Positions 52,891-61,630 of a DNA stretch of 64,000 nucleotides are shown one piece after another. Each line of letters starts with the position of its first letter. Positions within the stretch are counted from its first letter, which is position 1. Source of the DNA: Azomonas agilis (GTDB taxonomy: Bacteria > Pseudomonadota > Gammaproteobacteria > Pseudomonadales > Pseudomonadaceae); contig NZ_VLKG01000004.1 of the NCBI RefSeq assembly GCF_007830255.1, forward strand, positions 186,001 through 250,000, read 5' to 3'. The notes below the pieces were generated by a model. That model saw nothing but the letters and a program-made list of their open reading frames with translations. It had not been told where the DNA came from and ran no database searches. Position numbers and translations under genes: made by a program.

Positions 52891-53742
52891 ATGGACACCG
52901 TGTTTTCGAGCCCATTACCACTGGGTTTTTTAGGCCCTACTTCGGGACTAGTGTTTTTAGTGCTTGCAGGATGTGCGTTGCTGGAGGGCGCAGTCTGGAG
53001 CTATCGTACTCCGGGAAGCTACGACTGGCGAGCCAGTACAGCATCTTTAGCCGATGCTTTGATTCGCAGAGGTTTGGATTTAGCCTTGAGTTTATCCCTT
53101 ACTACCCACTTGTTTTTGTTGGCCCATCAATACCGCCTTCAAAGTATCGAAATGTCAGGTTTTTGGGCGTTTGTGCTGCTGTTTGTGGGGCAAGAATTTT
53201 GTTATTACTGGTTTCATCGGGCTTCACACCGTACCCGTTGGTTTTGGGCCAGTCATTTAGTGCATCACTCGCCGAACCAGTTGAGTTTGGCTACTGCCAT
53301 GCGCTTAGGTTGGACAGGAAAGTTGGCGGGAACAGGATTGTTTTTTACTCCGTTAGTTTGGATCGGTTTTCCTATTCAAGCGGTCGCAGCGGCTATTGCC
53401 CTCAATCTTTTGTACCAATTTTGGATTCATGCGCCTTGGATACCTAAATTAGGTCCCTTGGAGTGGGTACTGAATACGCCAACGCATCACAAAGTGCACC
53501 ACGGTAGCAATCCAGAGTATTTAGATGCTAACTACGGTGGGGTGCTGATTATTTTTGACCGGCTGTTTGGCAGCTTTTGTGAGCATCGTGAGGATATTCC
53601 AATCCGTTATGGTTTAACAGAACCTCTGTATAGTCATAACCCCATATATATTGCTTTACATGGTTGGGTTGAACTCTGGAAGGCTCAACAGCCTATCCGA
53701 GGGACTGGTGCGAAATTGCGGTTTTTATTAAGTCCACCTTGA
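52891..53742 (+). CDS. fatty-acid hydroxylase / sterol desaturase family membrane enzyme
   Basis: 283 residues with several membrane helices. It has the diiron His motifs of the family: HRASHRTRWFWASHLVHHSPNQ and TPTHHKVHHGSNPEYLDANYGG. These enzymes hydroxylate or desaturate lipids. It is 33 bases after the CnrX-like gene and is probably the last gene of the ECF operon, so membrane-lipid change may be one output of the sigma factor. The substrate is unknown. Confidence 0.88.
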   Translation: MDTVFSSPLPLGFLGPTSGLVFLVLAGCALLEGAVWSYRTPGSYDWRASTASLADALIRRGLDLALSLSLTTHLFLLAHQYRLQSIEMSGFWAFVLLFVGQEFCYYWFHRASHRTRWFWASHLVHHSPNQLSLATAMRLGWTGKLAGTGLFFTPLVWIGFPIQAVAAAIALNLLYQFWIHAPWIPKLGPLEWVLNTPTHHKVHHGSNPEYLDANYGGVLIIFDRLFGSFCEHREDIPIRYGLTEPLYSHNPIYIALHGWVELWKAQQPIRGTGAKLRFLLSPP

Positions 53743-53784
53743 GGCTTGATGGCTATCTCTACTTCACTAATAGGCTGATTTTGT

Positions 53785-54000
53785 TCAGAAACTATTGGAG
53801 ACAATCAATTCGTTGACATCCTTCCTGCCCTGAAGGATAAGGACTTCCATAACTGGATGGTCATGCCCGACCGCGAGAATATTCTTGGTTGTGTTCACAT
53901 CGCAATTATGCGTGACACCACAGGCTTCTCTTAAATCAACTCCAATTTGATCCATGCCTTGAGGCTCTGTGTAAGCACCAAGCGTAGTGTGCCGACTCAT
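53785..54000 (-). pseudogene. TnpB (IS200/IS605) C-terminal remnant
   Basis: The frame contains GVTHNCDVNTTKNILAVGHD, the end of the TnpB zinc-ribbon and RuvC-III part (usually CG-THNRDVNAAKNILA-GH). The upstream CxxC and the whole catalytic body are missing. A small hairpin CCTTC-ctgccct-GAAGG beside the stop (about 53818-53836) resembles the right-end structure of IS605-type elements. It is a dead tail of an insertion. Confidence 0.75.
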
Positions 54001-54468
54001 TCAGCTAAGGTCAGCGCTGTGTCCTTATTCTTAGATGTTTAATGCTCGCTAAATATATTATTGTGTATAGATTAAGCTGATAATTTAAACTACTTTATAG
54101 TGTTAATTTTGCTACGATTTTATTTATAAAGCCGTATCGAAAACCAGATCAAAATAAACTACTGTAAAAATTTAATTTATTGAGCGGTTCAGAGTTACCT
54201 TGGTGTTTAGTCTGCCGCTAAAAACATAGTTTTAATATTTTAAATAAAAATTTAATCGAAGATTATTGAGCAAACTAATTATAAATACCTAATGCTGCAA
54301 TCTGTAGTACCGCAATAAAAATAAGGGTTCTAATAATTGAGATCAAAAACCCTAAGGTGAAGCAAAACCCTATTGCTTATTCAGAAAAATTGAGGGAATA
54401 TTGCTTGGGAGTTTGTTACAGATGCAGTAACGATACGGAATTCAACTCAAAGATAAGAAGGAAGGTTG
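54001..54468. other. AT-rich intergenic region upstream of the ebo operon
   Basis: About 470 bases without a convincing gene on either strand. It should contain the ebo promoter. I cannot identify a -24/-12 element or a clear -35/-10 pair. The ribosome site AAGGAAGG precedes the first ebo gene. Confidence 0.5.
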
Positions 54469-56379
54469 ATGAAACGTAGCCCGTGGCGTCAAGCCTCATT
54501 ATGTGAGGGGCTGATAGGCAGCCTCTGGTCATCCTTAGCGCTGTTTTCAGCACTGCTCATCCTTAGCTTTTTTTTGTTTGACCAGCAAATCCAGCAGCTA
54601 ATCACCCATCTAAACCTATCCTCTACTACTTCTGAACCCTTTCAAAAGCTGTTGTTGGCCTTTTTATTAATCGCACTGCTGGCGTTAGATGTTATTTTAC
54701 CGGTTCCCTCCAGCATGGTAGCACTGCTTGCTGTTGCTTCGTTTGGCGGTTTAGGAGGTTACTTACTGGTTTTTACAGGGCTTTGCCTAGGTGCAAATCT
54801 TGGATATTGGTTGGGTGCGGGCTATTTCCGACTTCTATCTAACTGGCTCAGTATTAAAGAATGGCAACAGGCAGGACGACTAGGAAAGCAATTAAGTACA
54901 ATTTCTTTAATCTGTTTACGAGGTGTACCTGTATTAGCGGAAGCTTCCGTACTAGCTGCCGGAATGCAGCATTTTCCCCCAAAAAAATTCTTGTTAGTAA
55001 CCAGCTTGGCTAATGCTGGTGTAGCTTTAGTCTACAGTGCCTTAGGGTCGTTTATTCAAGAGGATGATGTATTATTTTTAGCTGTTATAGCAGCTATTGT
55101 TTTACCCATTATATTTATGGGTGGAGCTCATCTATTAAAAATCTTAAAGTTGAGTTATCAAAAACAAGCAACTCGATACTCATCAGAGTTACTTGAAGGG
55201 CGTTTTGAGATCAGTTACTACTATCCAATAGTATTCACTGAACATATATTTGATCCAGTAAACCCCTGTTTATACCAACAGCTAGCCCAACCTCTTGTTG
55301 AGTCGCCAATAAAAATATTGTCCTTTATTGATACAGGATTATTACAGTCTGCTCCTGAGCTGAAATACCAAATTTACCTATACTTTAATAGTCATGCTTC
55401 AACACTTCATTTATTAGCCGATCCTATCCCCGTACCTGCTGGGGAATTGAGTAAAACACCGGAAGTATTGCAACAACTCTATGCTCAAATGTTAGATCAC
55501 GGATTAGATCGACATTGTTATGTGTTGGCTATAGGCGGCGGGGCTGTATTAGATGCCGTAGGCTATGCCTGCGCTACCTTCCACCGAGGCGTTCGTCTTA
55601 TCCGAATACCTACGACTGTACTAGCGCAAAATGACGCGGGCATTGGTGTCAAAAACGGAATTAATGCCTTTGGGTACAAAAATTTATTAGGGGCTTTTTA
55701 TCCCGCCAATGCGGTCATTAACGATTTTCAACTGTTATCTAGCTTGCCACGACGTGATCAAATTGCCGGACTAGCTGAAGCGGTAAAAGTGGCAGTAATT
55801 AAAGACCAAGTATTTTTCCAATGGTTGGAACAGCACGCGGATGCCCTTGCCGCTTTTGAGCATGAGGCCAGTCGCTATGCCATTCGACGGTGCGCAGAGC
55901 TACATTTAGAGCATATTACACGGACGGGAGGCGACCCTTTTGAGCGTGGTAATGGCCGTCCGTTAGATTATGGCCATTGGGCGGCTCACAAATTAGAAAG
56001 CTTAGGTCAACACCGACTCCGTCATGGAGAGGCTGTTGCCGTTGGGATGGCACTAGATGCGGTCTATTCCTCCCTGTCTGGCCTACTGCCTAAGGCTGAT
56101 GCGGAACGCTTATTACGACTGTTGCTTAAGCTTGGTTTTTGCTTATCTCCGCCCGAATTAAGCCTAAGAGATCCACAGGGAGGTTTACAGGTGCTACAAG
56201 GATTAGAAGACTTCCGCCAACACTTGGGGGGGCAGCTTTCTATTCCGATGCTGCATCAAATAGGTACGTCAGTTAGCGTACACCACATTGAGCGGTCATT
56301 AATGGAGCAGGCCCTACTGCAACTTTCAATGAATGCCGCCAGCGATTTCTCCTTGCTAACAGAGCAGTATGCAAAATGA
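54469..56379 (+). CDS. eboD: VTT/DedA membrane domain fused to EboD (dehydroquinate-synthase-like)
   Basis: 636 residues. The N-terminal part (about 1-235) is a SNARE-associated/DedA (VTT) membrane domain: VILPVPSSMVALLAVASFGGLGGYLLV, GANLGYWLGAGYF, LRGVPVLAEASVLAAGMQHFPPKKFL. The C-terminal part (about 255-636) is the EboD 3-dehydroquinate-synthase-like enzyme. It has the NAD site VLAIGGGAVLDAVGYACATFHRGVRLIRIPTTVLAQNDAGIGVKNGINAFGYKN and metal-site His region RPLDYGHWAAHKLE with HGEAVAVGMALD. EboD proteins are normally soluble and about 390 residues. The ATG at 54469 has a good ribosome site. It overlaps eboC by ATGA. Confidence 0.88.
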   Translation: MKRSPWRQASLCEGLIGSLWSSLALFSALLILSFFLFDQQIQQLITHLNLSSTTSEPFQKLLLAFLLIALLALDVILPVPSSMVALLAVASFGGLGGYLLVFTGLCLGANLGYWLGAGYFRLLSNWLSIKEWQQAGRLGKQLSTISLICLRGVPVLAEASVLAAGMQHFPPKKFLLVTSLANAGVALVYSALGSFIQEDDVLFLAVIAAIVLPIIFMGGAHLLKILKLSYQKQATRYSSELLEGRFEISYYYPIVFTEHIFDPVNPCLYQQLAQPLVESPIKILSFIDTGLLQSAPELKYQIYLYFNSHASTLHLLADPIPVPAGELSKTPEVLQQLYAQMLDHGLDRHCYVLAIGGGAVLDAVGYACATFHRGVRLIRIPTTVLAQNDAGIGVKNGINAFGYKNLLGAFYPANAVINDFQLLSSLPRRDQIAGLAEAVKVAVIKDQVFFQWLEQHADALAAFEHEASRYAIRRCAELHLEHITRTGGDPFERGNGRPLDYGHWAAHKLESLGQHRLRHGEAVAVGMALDAVYSSLSGLLPKADAERLLRLLLKLGFCLSPPELSLRDPQGGLQVLQGLEDFRQHLGGQLSIPMLHQIGTSVSVHHIERSLMEQALLQLSMNAASDFSLLTEQYAK

Positions 56380-57266
56380 TTAACGCACATCCGAAGCTAC
56401 AAACATGGATGACGTTAGGGCGTATTTCCAATCTGCCCACTGTGTGGACTAATACCTTTGCCGCATTATTACTGACCAGTAGTACTACCGCATTACCTAT
56501 ACCCTCTTCTGCCGCCTTGATACTCCTTTTAACCTTAGTATCACTGCTGTATTTAGCAGGCATGCTATTGAATGATTTCATTGACAGTGACTGGGATCAG
56601 CAACACCAAAATCCTCGTCCTATTATCTTGGGTTTAGTAAGTCGTCGGCAGGTTGGTTTGGCCATTGGTATATTGTTGTCACTGGCTCTGGCTGTACTGT
56701 TATACCTAAGTCAGCTTTTGGATCAGCCTCAATGGGTACTGAGTTTTAGCCTAGTCTTAATAGGGCTAATTTTTGCCTATAACTTGGGCCACAAAAAATA
56801 TACCCACAGTGTTTGGCTGATGGGAGGTTGTCGTTCAGCGGTATATCTAACAGCTGCGTCGAGTTTAGCTGCTCCTCCTGAATTACTTTGGCTATGTGCA
56901 GTATTACTGGGTACTTATATCAGCGGCCTCACTTATTTGGCGCGGCAAGAACATCGTAATCAAATACTGAGCTATGCACCGATGCTCCTTATGTTAAGCC
57001 CAATATTATTGATAATCTACGCCGACAGTATTTGGTTTTGGTTGGTGTTATCTTTATGGTTAGGTTGGCTAGGATGGAATTATTGGCACTACTTAGCCTG
57101 TTCAACTACACGCCAAGTACGCACTTTTATTGGTGCAGGTCTTGCCGCTTTACCCTTATTTGATGCATTAGTACTGACCCTTGCCCATCAGCCATTGGGC
57201 AGTTTGCTATGTGTTCTTGTGTTCTACTCATTGCCTTATCTTCAGCGCTGGGTCAAGCCAACATGA
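56376..57266 (+). CDS. eboC: EboC, UbiA-family prenyltransferase
   Basis: 296 residues with about eight membrane helices. The first Asp-rich motif is NDFIDSDWDQQHQNPRP, typical of UbiA enzymes that move prenyl groups. The second motif is poorly kept (LARQEHRNQI in its place), which is a feature of the ebo branch. The N-terminus has TLGRISNLPTVWTNTFAALL. It overlaps both neighbours by ATGA, so translation is coupled. Confidence 0.88.
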   Translation: MINAHPKLQTWMTLGRISNLPTVWTNTFAALLLTSSTTALPIPSSAALILLLTLVSLLYLAGMLLNDFIDSDWDQQHQNPRPIILGLVSRRQVGLAIGILLSLALAVLLYLSQLLDQPQWVLSFSLVLIGLIFAYNLGHKKYTHSVWLMGGCRSAVYLTAASSLAAPPELLWLCAVLLGTYISGLTYLARQEHRNQILSYAPMLLMLSPILLIIYADSIWFWLVLSLWLGWLGWNYWHYLACSTTRQVRTFIGAGLAALPLFDALVLTLAHQPLGSLLCVLVFYSLPYLQRWVKPT

Positions 57267-58045
57267 ACCTAGAGAATTCATTAGAAATAAAGCATCAAGC
57301 TTTGATCGACCTTCAAGAATACTTTATTAAGCATCTTGAACATGCTCTCTTACCTTGGTGGCAGCAGGCTTTAGATCAGATTCAGCAGACTCCTGATATA
57401 CATAAGGTGATGCAGTTAAGCAGTCAGTGTAAACGCTATTTTAATGATGATCCTACTCTATCGTTATACAATAACCTTGTTTGGAGCCCGCTTAGATTAG
57501 CGCGACTGTTGTTATTAACCCAAGCATTGATACAACAGCCTGTTGATACTCAACAAACATTTCTGCACCAAGCCTTTGCATGGGTGGATGATCAAGAAAA
57601 GATTTCCATTTTAAAAGTAATAAATTGGCTTGATAACAGCGGCTGTTGTTTAGATTTAGTGCAACAAGCAGGTCGTACCAGTAATAGTCAACTATTTGCA
57701 GCCATTGCATTAAATAACGCCTATCCTATGCACCATTATACTGAGCGAGCTTTTCATCAACTCATATTGAAAGCACTGAGTATGAGCCTTGAGATTCAGC
57801 ATATGGTGGGATTAGCTGAACATCGTGGCCCCGTTCTTAATCAACTAGCTTTGGAGTTACTCGAAGAACAGCTCGCGGCTGATCGAGCAATATCTGATGA
57901 TCTTATTCATCTTGTAGCCTTTTCCTTATTGACTTCAGCACAGCGTAAGTATCTGGAAGATCTTTGTTTGCAACGACGCCTAGCCCCCATTTGGCAGGAT
58001 CACCTTGTTAAGGTACGAGGTTCTGAGCGTCTTATCGTGTCCTAA
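57263..58045 (+). CDS. eboA: EboA family protein
   Basis: About 260 residues, mostly helical and soluble. Landmarks are PWWQQALDQI, the NNLVWSPLRLARLLLL block and the region NAYPMHHYTERAFHQLILKAL, as in EboA proteins. Biochemical function is unknown. The ATG at 57263 overlaps the eboC stop (ATGA) and is preferred over an in-frame ATG at 57209 inside eboC. Confidence 0.8.
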   Translation: MNLENSLEIKHQALIDLQEYFIKHLEHALLPWWQQALDQIQQTPDIHKVMQLSSQCKRYFNDDPTLSLYNNLVWSPLRLARLLLLTQALIQQPVDTQQTFLHQAFAWVDDQEKISILKVINWLDNSGCCLDLVQQAGRTSNSQLFAAIALNNAYPMHHYTERAFHQLILKALSMSLEIQHMVGLAEHRGPVLNQLALELLEEQLAADRAISDDLIHLVAFSLLTSAQRKYLEDLCLQRRLAPIWQDHLVKVRGSERLIVS

Positions 58046-58066
58046 AATAACGGCCAAGGATGTACT

Positions 58067-58951
58067 ATGCCGAAATACTTTGATCCCCATATCCACATGC
58101 TCTGCCGTACCACGGATGATTACCAAAACATGGCGGCCGCCGGGATTTTGGGTGTTATTGAACCCGCTTTCTGGCAAGGACAGGCTAGAACCTGCGTGGG
58201 TAGTTTCGTGGATTATTTTGATACCTTACTTGGCTGGGAGCGTTTCCGGGCCAGTATGTTTGGCATACATCATTTCAGTGCCATAGGGCTTAATCCTAAG
58301 GAAGCCAACAGTCCCTCCATCGCAGCGGAAGTACTGGATATTTTACCGCGCTATTTAGGAAGGGATGGCGTCGTGGCGGTAGGGGAGATTGGATACGATG
58401 ACATCACCCCTGAGGAGGATTTGTTTTTAGCACGCCAATTAGAGCTCGCTAAACAATTCAATCTTCCCGTTTTAATACATACTCCCCACCGTGACAAAAT
58501 TGGGGGAACTAAGCGCACTTTAGCAGTGATCAGAGAAGTAGGTATCGCCGAACACATGGTGATTATTGATCACCTCAATGAAGTGACGCTGCCCCTCGTC
58601 CTAGAGAGCGACTGTTGGCGTGGGCACTCTGTGTATCCCAATACCAAAATGTCAGAACAGCGGATGGTAGCGCTGTTGCAAGAGTACGGTACTGAAAAAA
58701 TGGTGGTAAACAGTGCCGCCGATTGGGGAATCAGCGATCCGCTTAAGGTGCCCAAAACAGGGCAGGCCATGCGGGATGCGGGTTTTACCGATGCTCAGGT
58801 CGAACAGGTACTGTTTCATAATGCGGTAGATTTTTTCGCTCAAAGTGGGCAGATGGATAAGCAGATCGTCAGTACCCCCTTAGCCATTGATCAACGCCGC
58901 CAATGGCAGAATAATTCTGCCCTGCGCGGTCAGGAGCCGGTCGTCGAATGA
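58067..58951 (+). CDS. eboB: EboB, TatD-like metal-dependent hydrolase
   Basis: 294 residues, amidohydrolase-fold. It has FDPHIHMLCRTTDDYQNMAAAGILGVIEPAFW, AVGEIGYDD, VLIHTPHRDK, MVIIDHLNE and VNSAADWGISDPLKVP, giving the metal-binding His/Glu/Asp set. In the ebo cluster its substrate is not known. It sits 21 bases after eboA and overlaps eboE by ATGA. Confidence 0.9.
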   Translation: MPKYFDPHIHMLCRTTDDYQNMAAAGILGVIEPAFWQGQARTCVGSFVDYFDTLLGWERFRASMFGIHHFSAIGLNPKEANSPSIAAEVLDILPRYLGRDGVVAVGEIGYDDITPEEDLFLARQLELAKQFNLPVLIHTPHRDKIGGTKRTLAVIREVGIAEHMVIIDHLNEVTLPLVLESDCWRGHSVYPNTKMSEQRMVALLQEYGTEKMVVNSAADWGISDPLKVPKTGQAMRDAGFTDAQVEQVLFHNAVDFFAQSGQMDKQIVSTPLAIDQRRQWQNNSALRGQEPVVE

Positions 58952-60168
58952 GCACTTATATGGGATGGAACCCAGCTCAAATCAGCTATTGCGGCAATGT
59001 ACATCCCGCTAACCATTTGGCTGATTTTTGCGCTTCGATTGAGCACTTTTTTCAAGGAGTGCGCCAACAACGAGACCTCAATACGCAGGATAGTGGCTTA
59101 TGGATTAGTGCTCAATCGGCTGCTGAACTGCAAGAACGCTCTGCTCGCGCCCATTTTTTGCACCTGTTGCAGCGCACGGGAGTGCGTTTAACTTCTCTTA
59201 ACGGTTTTCCCTATGGTTCTTTCCACAAAACAGCGGTAAAGGCGGAAGTTTATTCGCCTGATTGGTCTGACCCGAGGCGTTTAGAATACAGTCTGCAACT
59301 GGCGCATATTTTAGCGGAAGCCTTACCGCAGGATTGTACCCAAGGAGTCATTTCTACTGTCCCTCTAGGATATGCAGCCTATTGGACAGGGGAGCGGCAA
59401 CAACAAGCAGAGACTTTGTTACGCCAATTGACTCAGTCTTTGGCAGAGCTACATCAACAGACCGGCAAAAAAATTGTATTTTGTCTGGAAATGGAGCCAG
59501 ATTGCGTACTGGAAAATACCACCCAAAGCATCGCCTTCTTCCAGCATTGGCAAGCTTTAGATCCACACCATGAATATTTAGCCCTGTGCTTTGATGTGTG
59601 CCACCAAGCGGTGGTTTTTGAGCATTGCTATCAATCCTTAGAGCGGCTGAGGCAGGCTCAAGTACCCATTGGCAAGATTCAACTCTCTAACGCTTTGATT
59701 TGTCGTTTGCCTGATCGCACCTCGGCTCAAGAACAGGTTCTCCAAACCTTAGAGCGCTTTGCAGAACCTGTATATCTGCACCAAGTGAGAGCTCAAGCTA
59801 CTCAAGAGCAGCAGTTGGCTTGGTTGGATCTTCCTGATGCTCTGTGCTCATCCAATGAAATACTGTTGAGCTGTGCCGAATTAAGGATTCATTTCCATAT
59901 ACCGCTCTTTAGTGAGCAACTGCTAGTGCCAGAACTCAGTAGCAGTCAAGAAGCCCTATTCCATACGTTCGATTATTTGGCCGATCACCCTGAGTTCAGG
60001 CCTGTTCTGGAAGTGGAAACTTACAGTTGGAACGTTCTCCCCCCTCAAGTACGCCCGGACTCTGACCGAGCCTTAATTAAGGGCATCGCGGCAGAACTAC
60101 AATGGGTTGAAGAGCAATTGTTACAGCGGGGTTTATTACGCCCTTGCGAATCAAGGCTAGAGGTGTAA
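58948..60168 (+). CDS. eboE: EboE, xylose-isomerase-like TIM barrel protein
   Basis: 406 residues. It opens YMGWNPAQISYCGNVHPANHLADF, then LNGFPYGSFHKTAVKAEVYSPDW, VFCLEMEPDCVLENT, CFDVCHQAVVFE and VEVETYSWNVLP, consistent with a metal-dependent sugar-phosphate-isomerase-type barrel. Family role in the ebo pathway is undefined. It follows eboB by overlap and precedes eboF by four bases. Confidence 0.88.
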   Translation: MSTYMGWNPAQISYCGNVHPANHLADFCASIEHFFQGVRQQRDLNTQDSGLWISAQSAAELQERSARAHFLHLLQRTGVRLTSLNGFPYGSFHKTAVKAEVYSPDWSDPRRLEYSLQLAHILAEALPQDCTQGVISTVPLGYAAYWTGERQQQAETLLRQLTQSLAELHQQTGKKIVFCLEMEPDCVLENTTQSIAFFQHWQALDPHHEYLALCFDVCHQAVVFEHCYQSLERLRQAQVPIGKIQLSNALICRLPDRTSAQEQVLQTLERFAEPVYLHQVRAQATQEQQLAWLDLPDALCSSNEILLSCAELRIHFHIPLFSEQLLVPELSSSQEALFHTFDYLADHPEFRPVLEVETYSWNVLPPQVRPDSDRALIKGIAAELQWVEEQLLQRGLLRPCESRLEV

Positions 60169-60172
60169 CGCC

Positions 60173-61630
60173 ATGCACCCCACAAGCCGAAAGCCACTTC
60201 TTTTAATCAATGTGGTGGGATTAACGCCGGCCTTATTGGGAGAAGCAACACCCCGTATTAATGCTTTTCGGCAACGAGGGCAGATGGCTGAACTACAGCC
60301 CTCTTTCCCTGCGGTTACGACTACGGTACAGGCTTCAATGCTCACGGGATTGCCCCCCTCAGGGCACGGCATTGTGGGCAATGGATGGTACTTTCGTGAT
60401 CAAGCGGAGATCCGCTTTTGGCAACAGTCGAATGCCCTGATTCAGGGAGAAAAAGTATGGCAAAGCCTGAAGCGTTACATACCTGATTTCCGTTGTAGCC
60501 AATTGTTCTGGTGGTACAACATGTATGCGGATGTAAATGCTTCCATCACCCCGCGTCCGCATTATCCCGCCGATGGGCGCAAGGTGTTTGGCCTATATTC
60601 GCATCCCGCTTCATTGCATGAAGCTATTGAACAGCACGTTGGCCCATTCCCGTTCCAGAACTTCTGGGGGCCTGCGTCCGATATTGGTTCCAGTCGTTGG
60701 ATTGTTGATTGTGCCATCATCGAGTTCCAATTAAATCGCCCGGATTTACAGTTGGTCTATCTGCCCCATTTGGATTATGGATTGCAACGCCTTGGCCCTG
60801 AGCATCCTTCTGTCACAGACGAGTTGCGGGCCATTGATAAAGAAGTAGGGCGTTTATTGGATTTTGCTCAGCAACAGCAGGCCGCTGTGATGCTGGTATC
60901 TGAGTACGGCATTGAACCCGTGCAGCAGTCTGTCTCGATTAACCGAATCTTGCGCGCTGAAGGCTTATTAAAAGTGCGCAATTCCTTGAGTTGGGAATTA
61001 CTTGATCCTGGCGCCAGTGATGCTTTTGCGGTGGCCGATCATCAGGTGGCCCATGTGTATCTGAAACGAGATCAGGATTTGGCGCGGGTTAAATCATTAT
61101 TACAGCGTCAAACGGGCATTGAACTCGTACTGGATAAAACTGAACAACAAGCATGGCAGCTCAATCATCCACGCAGCGGCGATTTAGTGGCTGTAGCAGA
61201 GTCAGGTTATTGGTTCGATTACTACTATTGGTTTGATGACCGTAAAGCGCCCGATTTTGCGCGGACGGTCGATATTCATCGCAAGCCGGGTTATGACCCA
61301 CTGGAACTTTTTATTGATCCGGCGATTCGTTTTCCCAAATTAAAAGTGGCTCGTCGCCTACTTCAAAAGAAGCTTGGGCTTCGTTACTACATGGATCTTA
61401 TTCCATTAGATACCCGCATGGTGCGTGGTAGTCATGGACGCTTACCCAGTACCGGCCAGACAGGCCCGTTGCTCATTACCGATTGTGACCTAAGGTTATC
61501 GAACTGTCTGCCCGTTACCGCCGTAAAACAGTTGCTCCTACAGCATTTTTTGGAGCCTCTGCGTTGTAACAAAAACAAAGCCAAGGATAAGGAGATTTCA
61601 TGCACCGAGTCATCCCCGCTGCACTGCTGA
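60173..61630 (+). CDS. eboF: EboF, nucleotide pyrophosphatase/phosphodiesterase-like enzyme
   Basis: 485 residues of the alkaline-phosphatase superfamily (type I phosphodiesterase/NPP). It starts LLLINVVGLTPALLGEATPRI. The nucleophile Thr region is SFPAVTTTVQASMLTGLPPSGHGIVGNGWYF. The second metal region has VYLPHLDYGLQRLGPEHP and the late His is in VRGSHGRLP. Its 3' end overlaps the following heme-protein gene by 31 bases, extending the operon. Confidence 0.9.
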   Translation: MHPTSRKPLLLINVVGLTPALLGEATPRINAFRQRGQMAELQPSFPAVTTTVQASMLTGLPPSGHGIVGNGWYFRDQAEIRFWQQSNALIQGEKVWQSLKRYIPDFRCSQLFWWYNMYADVNASITPRPHYPADGRKVFGLYSHPASLHEAIEQHVGPFPFQNFWGPASDIGSSRWIVDCAIIEFQLNRPDLQLVYLPHLDYGLQRLGPEHPSVTDELRAIDKEVGRLLDFAQQQQAAVMLVSEYGIEPVQQSVSINRILRAEGLLKVRNSLSWELLDPGASDAFAVADHQVAHVYLKRDQDLARVKSLLQRQTGIELVLDKTEQQAWQLNHPRSGDLVAVAESGYWFDYYYWFDDRKAPDFARTVDIHRKPGYDPLELFIDPAIRFPKLKVARRLLQKKLGLRYYMDLIPLDTRMVRGSHGRLPSTGQTGPLLITDCDLRLSNCLPVTAVKQLLLQHFLEPLRCNKNKAKDKEISCTESSPLHC

